Shown here piece after piece: positions 21,925-32,321 of a stretch of 64,000 nucleotides of DNA. The notes beneath the pieces are model-generated. The model was not told the origin of the DNA. It saw only the letters and a program-made list of their open reading frames with translations, and did not search any database. Position numbers and translations under genes: made by a program. Source of the DNA: Agaricus subrufescens. Lineage: Eukaryota; Basidiomycota; Agaricomycetes; Agaricales; Agaricaceae. Numbering within the stretch: the first letter of the stretch is position 1; the number at the start of each line of letters is the position of its first letter. The stretch spans positions 978,233 to 1,042,232 of the forward strand of contig CM057068.1 in the NCBI GenBank assembly GCA_029945375.1, written 5' to 3'.

Positions 21925-22875
21925 TCACTCTGAACCTTTGGGAAAATCCTCCTTAGTTTCTTCGATGTTTCCTTCCTCTCCATTGGTGATGGCGCAAACT
22001 TTAACTTGTTTCTTGGGGCTTCAACAGACTTTGGCAATGTGGCCTGGCTTGCCACAGTTAAAACACTTGATGTTGGATCTGAAAGATCCTGATTGGCATT
22101 CCTTCTTGATATGGCCAAATTTGCTGCATTTGAGACATTTAGGTCTTCCGTTGGAGTCCCATTCTAGCTTCTTTGCTCCTATCTCCATGGATTGTCTGTC
22201 TCCTCCATAAGTGACTCCTGTGGCAGTGTGTTGATTGTTTCTTCGTCTCTTGGTGGACTCCCATCCTTTTCCTACAGATCCAATTGCAGCGACCCATCCT
22301 TTAAAACTGGTAGGAATAGCGAAAGGGGGGTATCCCAAGATAGTGTGGATGACATCAGGTCTAGTGTGTAGCTTCAGGAGGTAGAGCATGTGGTCTTCAC
22401 TAGATTTGGATTGATGGACAAGGGCTGTGAATTTGACAAGGAAGTTGTTTGTGTGGAGATTTCCTTGTTTGAAAGTTTCAATCTTGTCTTTGGCGATTTG
22501 TTGCTCATCTCTGGGTGAGAAGGCTTCCACAATTTCTTCAGCAAAGGTTTTCCAATCTGTGGTGTCATTGGACTTGATGACCTTGTTTTCCCAGTGTTTG
22601 GTGAACCATCCTGGGATTTCTCCTCATAAGTGGTTTGTGACAAGAAGAATTTTGGAATCTGCATCTTCGTATTTGCTGAATCTGAGAAAGACTTCCATTC
22701 CTCTCCACCAGTCGTTAAACTTGTTTCTATCTCCATTGAAAAATCCTGGTTCCATGATATCCTTGTGGTTGATTGATGTGTTGGTCATTTTCTGTTTGGT
22801 GTTGCTTGCCATTTCTCTTAGTTCTAGTTCTTCAAGTTCTTTAGCTAGTTGGTTGACATCTTTGTCAAGTGCTGA
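21925..22875 (-). pseudogene. Gypsy-2 Gag, N-terminally shortened
   Basis: The Gag core (FFNGDRNKFNDWWRGMEVFL) is followed by two CCHC knuckles (CLKCSKFGHIKKEC, CFNCGKPGHIAKVC) and a stop at 21925-21927. The acidic N-terminal region of Gypsy-1/-3 is missing: sequence jumps from the leader to the segment before QLAKELEELEL. One in-frame stop follows VTNHL. Confidence 0.75.
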
Positions 22876-22945
22876 GCTTTAGCAGTCTCCTGCCTCAATG
22901 ACTAGAGGTCTTCCTGCAAGGTGAGCTTTACAATGCTTTACCAAA

Positions 22946-23238
22946 TGTTACAACCTTATAGCAATTAGCTCAGGTTGCAACTTAAGGCAAAGACTTGAGA
23001 GCAATAAGGGAATAGAGTGAGTTGGTAAAGCATAAGGAATACAGAGTATTACTACACTACTTATAGACAAGTCAACTACCTAATAATAGAAAGGGAAGTC
23101 GGGCTGAGTAAGTATACCCAAGGTGTCTGACTAATGGTGAGAGCAGTGCTGAGTAAACATGGGAGGCAAGTACATGAATAAGGAAGGGGTGGCATATGGT
23201 CCTGGGTCAGGGGATGAGAACAGAAATAGATTGCAACA
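22946..23238 (-). repeat. Gypsy-2 5' LTR
   Basis: A 293-bp partner LTR, TGTTACAACC...GATTGCAACA. Confidence 0.85.
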
Positions 23239-23870
23239 TTATTATGATTATCAGGGGTAAATGATATTGCTGATATTGCTGATATTGTAACTACAGGCTG
23301 CCTTTTATCAATCACAACTGACAAAATCTCCATCCCACTACTGACACACTCAAACCGTTCAATGGTTCTGGGAGTGGGGTGTGCATTGGATGAGATGGTA
23401 GGTGGTATAGGATGTGTGGCACCTGGTAGTGATTTGGGATAGCCATGGATAGGGTGTAAACTCCTGGTTCAGTATTTTGTCCTGGCGTACCTGAAGCAGG
23501 TGCCATGTTGGCGGTGGTGGCGTTGGTTCCCCTGTTTTCACTCAGTGTGTTTCCTCTAGAATCTCCCTTTTTCCCAAACCAGGCTGAGAACTGACCCACC
23601 TTTCCACCACCCTCCCAGTAGCAATCAGAGATCAAGTGACCTCTCCTTTTACAGTTAGGGTTTGTGCAAATGAGGTGTCGGTTTCTAGGTGGGTTACAGC
23701 CTTGATTACTGGTTGAGAATTGTAAAGCGGTTGTAGTGTTTTGAGGTTTAGCAACATGGTCTTGGTTGGTCTTGTTCACATCAGAAAAGACAGGATGTAG
23801 GTTTTGAGACATTCTCAGTGCAATCGTTTTAGATATCAAATAGTTGTCATGTGTAGAATTTCTTTTTAGT
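23239..23870 (-). pseudogene. Copia-2 Gag C-terminal part with zinc knuckle
   Basis: The minus-strand frame 23312-23839 has a CX4CX4HX4C knuckle (CTNPNCKRRGHLISDC) followed by YWEGGGKVGQF, a Ty1/copia Gag arrangement. Near 23330 the frame shifts to one that runs into the protease after Gypsy-2 is removed. The N-terminal Gag half and LTR were not found. Sequence beyond 23870 is not recognisable. Confidence 0.7.
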
Positions 23871-24166
23871 AGATGAAAAATTTAAACATATCTAGAAATT
23901 GAATGAGGAAATCATGTTCTATTCCATTAAGGCACCCAATATAAAAGGGGAAATATGAAGGGTCTTCAAGACTGAAAATAGAGAGTAAACTTGAAGGAAA
24001 TGCCAAAGTACTCACAACACAGGCCTGACACAGGCTACATTACAAACTTATATAGATGGAGAACAAAAAAAGAAAAAAAAAACTTAAAATAAAATCAGGC
24101 TGTTGAACCATGAAGTACATAGTGGGGGACACTGCTCCAAGAGTGCCAAAATAACTGCTCTTCTTG
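23871..24166. other. Unassigned AT-rich spacer
   Basis: No open frame or repeat of note. It contains a short A-run near 24066. It ends where CACT-1 begins. Confidence 0.4.
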
Positions 24167-25408
24167 GATTCTTGTCTTCACTTGGTCACAAATTGCATGC
24201 GCATGTTTTTGCAAAAGGGTCACATGACATGCATGTGACCAGATTCTCACATGTCACTCAAATGTTGCTTAGCAAATCTCATGTGAATCAATCAATAATT
24301 GTTTATTGATCTTAAAAACTACCAGATTTGTGTGAAACTTGTGATCTCATCAGTGATTTGATTGGATTTATTGAACTCTGATTCTGGATTGTTGATCGAT
24401 TCAATGATCAAATCAGTAATTTGATCAACATACCCAAATTGCAGTTCAACAAATGCAATCAAATCACTGATAAGATTATAAGTTCCACACAAATTGGGTA
24501 ATTGTCAAGATCAATAAAGATTTACACAACATTTGATTGAGTGACATGTGAGAATGTAGTCACATGTGTGTCACGTGACCTCTACAAAAACATGCGCATG
24601 CAATTCATGACCAAGTGAGGACAAGAATCATGGGAAAATATGCAGAATTGATGGAGATATTTGCAAAAAAACTTTCCCAGACACGACAAAAAATATGAAA
24701 TTAATTGTCAAGTTTGTGAGAAATGACTACTAAATTAGCATGATTGGATCAATTCCTCCCATGATTGTCATGCAAACTCCAATTGTGATTTGATTGGATT
24801 TGTTGAACTCTGATTTGGGACTATTGTGATCACATCACTGATTTAATCAGATTTGTTAAACTCCAATTTGGGAATGTTGATCAAATCACTGATTTGATCA
24901 ACCTTCTAAACTCCAATTTGGGACTGTTGATTAAATCACTGATTTGATCAAATCTGTTCAACTCCAATTTGGGACTATTGATCAAATCACAGAGCATGAG
25001 ACAAAATTGATCCAATTGATCCAATCACTGATTTCTCACACTTGGCAATCTCATTTTGTAGCCTTGACTATGCCTTCAATCTATATTTAATTTTGATCTA
25101 ATCAATATTCAATAGCTCAAGTGACTTATTGTGATGTTATCTTATTGCCTTACTCAATCTATATTCAATAATTCCCATGTATTATTAAGCATCCTTTTTT
25201 ACATTATTTGTTTACCAAATCATTCAATATAGTTTAAATACTTTACTTAATAATACATTTGTATGTTTTTTACCACTTTGTGACATGCATGTCACTTATG
25301 TGACAATATCATTTCAATATAGCAGATGCCTTATTTTGACTGGACATCAAATAAATATTCAATAAGGGTTCAATAAAACATGTGTTTTATTGTTTCTCTG
25401 GCCCAGTG
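24167..25408. mobile_element. CACT-1, truncated non-coding CACTG/CAGTG element (right half)
   Basis: Nearly identical to the right half of CACT-2 (28757-29971), ending in TTTCTCTGGCCCAGTG. It begins abruptly at GATTCTTGT, so the left half is missing. It contains an inner palindrome (about 24167-24645), and at 24780-25010 a tandem array of units built on CTCCAATTTGGGACT plus GATCAAATCACTGATTTGAT. No coding potential. Confidence 0.65.
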
Positions 25409-26449
25409 TATACAATATATAGATTGGAGAACAGTCTCCTCTCTCCTCTATTTTCTCACCCTCCTATGCCAAAGAATAACAGCTGTAGAGCCAGTCCAGG
25501 AAGAAACTCACCTGGCTTTAACCCTATGCAGGCCAGGCATACAGGAATTGCCTGATATTCCCAAAGGAGGGACAGCTCAGGTGGCAAGGACCACATTCCA
25601 TGTGCACATACACCAGCAAATGCACCCATACCTATCATTACTACCAGTAGCTCCACACATGCTACTATGTATGTATGCTGCCATCACAGCCGCACCAATG
25701 TTGGTGGTGCTATACTCTGCTGCCCTGCCCGGTGTATCTTGTCACTAGCACCAGCACCAGCTCCACCCATAGTTGCACCAACACTTGCATTTACACTTGC
25801 ACCAGCAATCAGACATGTATACAGGCTGGCACTTGCATCTGCATGTATGCTCGCACTTGTGCATATACTGGTATCAGGACCAGGACTCACCACTCTGGTC
25901 ACTATCCCAATTACCTCCATTGTTCCTGTGCGCCGCTATCACCCCCGCAAAATTGTTGAGGTTGTCATAACCTCTCACCCTCCCTGGTACACCCCCCCAT
26001 TCCCATCTGCACCCATATGATCTACCACTCTGCCCCTGATTTCTTAGGTAGTTGTCAGTATGTATTCTCAATCTAAGTATGCTGTAGGAGAACAATATAC
26101 CTACCAAATACCTATGCAGTAATAGTTTTGAGCTGCCTGGGATGGAAGCACCAGTGCCTGCATAAAATACCATAATTGTGATTGTAATCTCAGCAGCAAT
26201 TCAGAGCACCTAAAATTTGGGCATATGAACTGCAACACACAGCCAAAATGAAAAATCAATTGCGACTCACTCTACAGTATTTCAGGTGGCTGTTGATTCT
26301 GAATCATTCCACAAAAATAGAAATGAATTCATGGTAAAGTTGCTCCACAAATCAAACCCAATCCATTAAGATGCTGTCAATCCTGACTCACTCTACAAAT
26401 TGTGAGTATCACTGCTGATTTGACACAAAACATGCTGGCAATATGTAAA
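25409..26449. other. Unique segment between two outward-facing CACT ends
   Basis: More GC-rich than its surroundings, with short CACCAG/CACTTGCA repeats around 25745-25880. Open frames exist on both strands (for example 25667-26020 plus, 25874-26173 minus), but none shows a domain, and their Pro/Ala or Ser/Ala bias follows the repeats. It lies outside the CACT termini (CAGTG at its left, CACTG at its right), so it is flanking host-like DNA and not element cargo. Confidence 0.4.
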
Positions 26450-29400
26450 CACTGGGCCAAAGAAATAATAAAACACATGTTTTATTGAACCCTTATTGAA
26501 TATTTATTTGACATCCAGTCAAAATATGGCATCTGCTATATTGAAATGATATTGTCACATAAGTGACATGCATGTCACAAAGCAGTCAAAAATGTACAAA
26601 TGTATTATTGAGTAAAGTATTTAAACTATGTTGAATGATTTGGTAAACAAATAATGTAAAAAAGGATGCTTAATAATACATGGGAATTATTGAATGTAGA
26701 TTAAGTAAGGCAATAAAATAACATCACAATAAGTCACTTGAGCTATTGAATATTGATTAGATCAAAATTAAATATAGATTGAAGGTATAATCAAGGCTAT
26801 GAAATGAGATTGCCAAGTGTGAGAAATCAGTGATTGGATCAATTCTGTCTCATACTCTGCCCTAAATTGGAGTTGAACAGATTTGATCAAATCAGTGATT
26901 TGGTCAACATTCCCAAATTGGAGTTTAACAAATCTGATTAAATCAGTGATGTGATCACAACAGTCCCAAATCAGAGTTCAACAAATCCAATCAAATCACA
27001 ATTGGAGTTTGCATGACAATCATGGGAGGAATTGATCCAATCATGCTAATTTAGTAGTCATTTCTCACAAACTTGACAATTAATTTCATATTTTTTGTCG
27101 TGTCTGGGAAAGTTTTTTGCAAATATCTCCATCAATTCTGCATATTTTCCCATGATTCTTGTCCTCACTTGGTCATGAATTGCATGCGCATGTTTTTGTA
27201 GAGGTCACGTGACACATATGTGACTACATTCTCACATGTCACTCAATCAAATGTTGTGTAAATCTTTATTGATCTTGACAATTACCCAGTTTGTGTGGAT
27301 CTTATCAGTGATTTGATTGCATTTGTTGAGCTGCAATTTGGGTATGTTGATTAAATTACTGATTTGATCATTGATTTGATCAACAATCCAAAATCAGAGT
27401 TCAATAAATCCAATCAAATCACTGATGAGATACAAGTTTCACACAAATCTGGTAGTTTTTAAGATCAATAAACAATTATTGATTGATTCACATGAGATTT
27501 GCTAAGCAACATTTGAGTGACATGTGAGAATCTGGTCACATGCATGTCATGTGACCCTTTTGTAAAAATATGCGCATGCAATTTGTGACCAAGTGAAGAC
27601 AAGAATCATGGGAAAATATGCAGAATCAGTGGAGATATTTGCCAAAAACTTTCCCAGACATGACAAAAAATATGAAATTATTCATCAAGTTTGTGGGAAA
27701 TGACTACTAAATTAGCATGATTGAATCAATTCCTCCCACAATTGTCATGCTATGACCTGAAACTGGAAATTGGTGTGATAATAATGTGACAAGGGTGTTG
27801 ATTGCATCACAGGACTCCCACAAGTCTTACTAATATGATGAATTCCAATAGAATCTAATATGGGAATCAGGATTTAATCAATGTGATTAGATCACTGATA
27901 ACTGTGTGATGCCATCACAAATTGTGAGAAAGTTGGCTAATTGGCAGTGTGCAACATTTCACACATCAAGATTTTGTATGTCAGTGGCTGATTGTGTGAT
28001 AAGATAGGGGACTTTCAAGATTCTGATGGCTAAATCTAAATCTGCTGTGCAAGGCCATCGCAAATCATGAGAAAGTTGGCTAATTGGCATTGTGTGACAT
28101 TTCACACATCAAGATTTTGTATGTCAGTGGCTGATTGTATGATAAGATAGGGCATTCTCCAGATTCTCATGATTTCCAGATTTAGATTTAGCCATCAGAA
28201 TCTTGAAAGTCCCTATCTTATTGCACAATCAGTCACTGGCATACAAAATCTCAATGTGTGAAATGTCACGCACTGCCAATTAGCCAACTTTCTCATGATT
28301 TGTGATGGCCTTGCACAGCAGATTTAGATTTAGCCATCAGAATCTTGAAAGTCCCCTATCTTATCACACAATCAGCCACTGACATACAAAATCTTGATGT
28401 GTGAAATGTCACACACTGCCAATTAGCCAACTTTCTCACAATTTGTGATGGCATCACACAGTTATCAGTGATCTAATCACATTGATTAAATCTTAATTCC
28501 CATATTAGATTCTATTGGAATTCATCATATTAGTAAGACTTGTGGGAGTCCTGTGATGCAATCAACACCCTTGTCACATTATTGTCACTCCAATTTCCAG
28601 TTTCAGGTCATAGCATGACAATTGTGGGAGGAATTGATTCAATCATGCTAATTTAGTAGTCATTTCCCACAAACTTGATGAATAATTTCATATTTTTTGT
28701 TGTGTCTGGGAAAGTTTTTTGTGAATATCTCCATCAATTCTGCATATTTTCTCATGATTCTTGTCCTCACTTGGTCACAAATTGTATGTGCATGTTTTTA
28801 CAAAAAGGTCACATGACATGCATGTGACCAGATTCTCACATGTCACTCAAATGTTGCTTAGCAAATCTTGTGTGAATCAATCAATAATTGTTTATTGATC
28901 TTAAAAACTACCAGATTTGTGTGAAACTTGTTGATTGGATTTATTGAACTCTGATTTTGGATTGTTGATCAAATCAATGATCAAATCAGTAATTTAATCA
29001 ACATACCCAAATTGCAGCTCAACAAATGCAATCAAATCACTGATAAGATCATAAGTTCCACACAAACTGGGTAATTGTCAAGATCAATAAAGATTTACAC
29101 AACATTTGATTGAGTGACATGTGAGAATGTAGTCACATGTGTGTCACGTGACCTCTACAAAAACATGCGCATGCAATTCATGACCAAGTGAGGACAAGAA
29201 TCATGGGAAAATATGCAGAATTGATGGAGATATTTGCAAAAAACTTTCCCAGACACGACAAAAAATATGAAATTAATTGTCAAGTTTGTGAGAAATGACT
29301 ACTAAATTAGCATGATTGGATCAATTCCTCCCATGATTGTCATGCAAACTCCAATTGTGATTTGATTGGATTTGTTGAACTCTGATTTGGGACTATTGTG

Positions 29401-29971
29401 ATCACATCACTGATTTAATCAGATTTGTTAAACTCCAATTTGGGAATGTTGATCAAATCACTGATTTGATCAACCTTCTAAACTCCAATTTGGGACTGTT
29501 GAGTAAATCACTGATTTGATCAAATCTGTTCAACTCCAATTTGGGACTATTGATCAAATCACAGAGCATGAGACAGAATTGATCCAATCACTGATTTCTC
29601 ACACTTGGCAATCTCATTTTGTAGCCTTGACTATGCCTTCAATCTATATTTAATTTTGATCTAATCAATATTCAATAGCTCAAGTGACTTATTGTGATGT
29701 TATCTTATTGCCTTACTCAATCTACATTCAATAATTCCCATGTATTATTAAACATCCTTTTTTACATTATTTGTTTACCAAATCATTCAACATAGTTTAA
29801 ATACTTTACTCAATAATACATTTGTACATTTTTGACTGCTTTGTGACATGCATGTCACTTATGTGACAATATCATTTCAATATAGCAGATGCCTTATTTT
29901 GACTGGATGTCAAATAAATATTCAATAAGGGTTCAATAAAACATGTGTTTTATTGTTTCTCCAGCCCAGTG
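26450..29971. mobile_element. CACT-2, complete 3.5-kb non-coding palindromic DNA transposon
   Basis: Starts CACTGGGCC and ends GGCCCAGTG-type (CAGCCCAGTG). The two 1.7-kb halves are inverted repeats of each other over essentially the whole length, with the centre near 28.17-28.21 kb. Each half contains a secondary palindrome (centres near 27.37 and 28.98 kb, arms carrying GCATGCGCATG and TGACATGCATG). Units of about 155 bp are repeated near the centre. CACTG termini recall CACTA/CMC-type elements, but no 3-bp target duplication is evident (AAA against CAT) and no transposase is encoded. Superfamily is inference. Confidence 0.6.
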
Positions 29972-30661
29972 CATAGACACGATAAATTATATTTCCAGCT
30001 CAATGACATATGCTTACTAAACATAGACCTGAAAGAGTTTATCATACTAAGCACTGGTCAGATTGTCAAATATACCCTGCCAAAAGATAGCCCCATATTG
30101 ATGGAGGCTGTCAGACCTGTGGAAAAAAACCCAGTGAGTTGCTCTTGAACTGTCTATTGCTTTACTCACCTTGGCTTACTAGCAAAATTCTAGCTCTCAA
30201 ACACAGGATGACAATTTTGTTTTTATGATAAGGTCAAGTTCTAGAATAACCTATAGCTATCAGGTGTCAGGCTGAAGGCATCCAGATGTGGCACTTCCAA
30301 CACAACACAGTATCCATCACAACCTGCTTGCCCTAGGGGGACCAAAGAGGTCTGCTGCAACCTCTGGTTACAAAGTGAGTACAGCATAAACCATGCCTTC
30401 CAATTAACTGACCACCCCAGCCACTGTATGTTGTCTACATTCATAAAGGGAGGGAATTTGAGTATCTGGTGAGCAGGAGAGTAATCAAAAAGCTGGAGTC
30501 CAGGCAGCAAATCTGTCTTATGGGTCCTGGGATGTCTAGAAATGTAAGCAATCTGTTCCTATTTTAAATCAAGTGACTTATTGTCAAAAAGAAATCACCT
30601 GTGGTATCAACCAAAGCTAAAGACCACTATTATTTCCATTTTTATCTCTGTGATTTTGCTG
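29972..30661. other. Unique segment between CACT-2 and CACT-3
   Basis: A plus-strand frame at 29945-30148 ends near CCAGTGAGTTGC, which resembles a splice donor. A minus-strand frame at 30241-30510 of 89 codons has no recognised domain. This could be a broken host gene. Confidence 0.35.
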
Positions 30662-31923
30662 TCATGGGAAAATATGCAGAATCAATGGAGATATTTGCTA
30701 AAAACTTTCCCAGACACAACAAAAAATATGAAATTATTCATCAAGTTTGTGGGAAATGACTACTAAATTGGTGTGATTGAATTGATTCCTCCCACAATTG
30801 TCATACTATGACCCAAAACTGGAAATCAGAGTGACCATAATGTGACAAAGGTGTTGATTGCATCATAGGACTCCCATGAGTCTTACTAATATGATGAATT
30901 CCAATAGAATCTGATATGGGAATCAGGATTTAATCAATGTGATTAGATCACTGATAACTGTGCGATAGCATCACAAATTGTGAGAAAGTTGGCTAATTGG
31001 CAGTGTGTGACATTTCACACATCAAGATTTTATATGTCAGTGGCTGATTGTGTGATAAGATAGGGGACTTTCAAGATTCTGATGGCTAAATCTAAATCTG
31101 CTGTGCAAGGCCATCACAAATCATGAGAAAGTTGGCTAATTGGCAGTGCGTGACATTTCACACATTGAGATTTTGTATGCCAGTGACTGATTGTGCAATA
31201 AGATAGGGACTTTCAAGATTCTGATGGCTAAATCTAAATCTGGAAATCATGAGAATCTGGAGAATGCCCTATCTTATCATACAATCAGCCACTGACATAC
31301 AAAATCTTGATGTGTGAAATGTCACACAATGCCAATTAGCCAACTTTCTCATGATTTGCGATGGCCTTGCACAGCAGATTTAGATTTAGCCATCAGAATC
31401 TTGAAAGTCCCCTATCTTATCACACAATCAGCCACTGACATACAAAATCTTGATGTGTGAAATGTTGCACACTGCCAATTAGCCAACTTTCTCACAATTT
31501 GTGATGGCATCACACAGTTATCAGTGATCTAATCACATTGATTAAATCCTGATTCCCATATTAGATTCTATTGGAATTCATCATATTAGTAAGACTTGTG
31601 GGAGTCCTGTGATGCAATCAACACCCTTGTCACATTATTATCACACCAATTTCCAGTTTCAGGTCATAGCATGACAATTGTGGGAGGAATTGATTCAATC
31701 ATGCTAATTTAGTAGTCATTTCCCACAAACTTGATGAATAATTTCATATTTTTTGTTGTGTCTGGGAAAGTTTTTTGTGAATATCTCCATCAATTCTGCA
31801 TATTTTCTCATGATTCTTGTCCTCACTTGGTCACAAATTGTATGTGCATGTTTTTGCAAAAAGGTCACATGACATGCATGTGACCAGATTCTCACATGTC
31901 ACTCAAATGTTGCTTAGCAAATC
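30662..31923. mobile_element. CACT-3, left part (interrupted by Copia-3)
   Basis: Corresponds to CACT-2 from about 27606 onward: central palindrome and the start of the right half. The outer left half is missing. The element continues at 36917 after Copia-3. Confidence 0.65.
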
Positions 31924-32197
31924 TGTTAGACTGCCCCAACAGTCTTGTATATGGACTTAGAGATGGTACGACTTTCTGATCATGTGATATATTGGTAAGC
32001 ACATGTTGAACTTGTCTGTGAATGCTCTAGAAGCCTTTAGCTTCTTAGACTTGTTCACAGGTGAGTATAGAGTTCTGTATATTCATAGACAGCTTCTTAG
32101 ACTTGTTCACAGGATATCATATTCAGTTCTAATCCAATTCACTCGTGACTACCATCGTTAGGATCGTCTCCGCACACGCTACATTCTACATTCAACA
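31924..32197 (+). repeat. Copia-3 5' LTR
   Basis: A 274-bp LTR with an internal direct repeat of AGCTTCTTAGACTTGTTCAC (about 32040 and 32093). It differs from the 3' LTR mainly at CpG-derived sites. Confidence 0.9.
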
Positions 32198-32212
32198 GGT
32201 TATGGGCCCTGG
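32198..32212 (+). promoter_or_regulatory. Copia-3 primer-binding site, half-tRNA type
   Basis: GGTTATGGGCCCTGG immediately follows the LTR. It is complementary to the anticodon arm of initiator tRNA-Met (GGGCUCAUAACC-like), the internal-priming arrangement known from Drosophila copia. Confidence 0.65.
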
Positions 32213-32321
32213 CTTCTAACTATTGGAAAAACAAGTTTTCATTTATTACCATTCATCATTCTTATCCCCTTCTCTTCTCTCCCTAATCTATTTTGCTTCC
32301 CCTGCTCTCAAATCAACTCCA

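Larger units (their letters stand above)
16558..23238 (-). mobile_element. Gypsy-2, nearly full-length chromodomain gypsy element
   Basis: A 6681-bp element with 293-bp LTRs (16558-16850, 22946-23238) and target duplication TCATT/TTATT (one C-to-T difference). It has the same gene order as Gypsy-1, including both extra ORFs, but is a more diverged subfamily and lacks the acidic Gag N-terminus. On removal, the Copia-2 frame is continuous from gag (PDNHN) into protease (DLLLMTLLD). Confidence 0.9.

Noticed and set aside
25667..26173. Overlapping Pro/Ala- and Ser/Gly-rich frames as genes
   Set aside because: They lie on both strands over short CACCAG-type repeats, and composition alone explains the open frames.
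24167..31923. CRISPR-like or replication-origin interpretation of the short GATCAAATCACTGATTTGATCAA repeats
   Set aside because: The repeats are part of the transposon arms, appear in every copy, and have no unique spacers.
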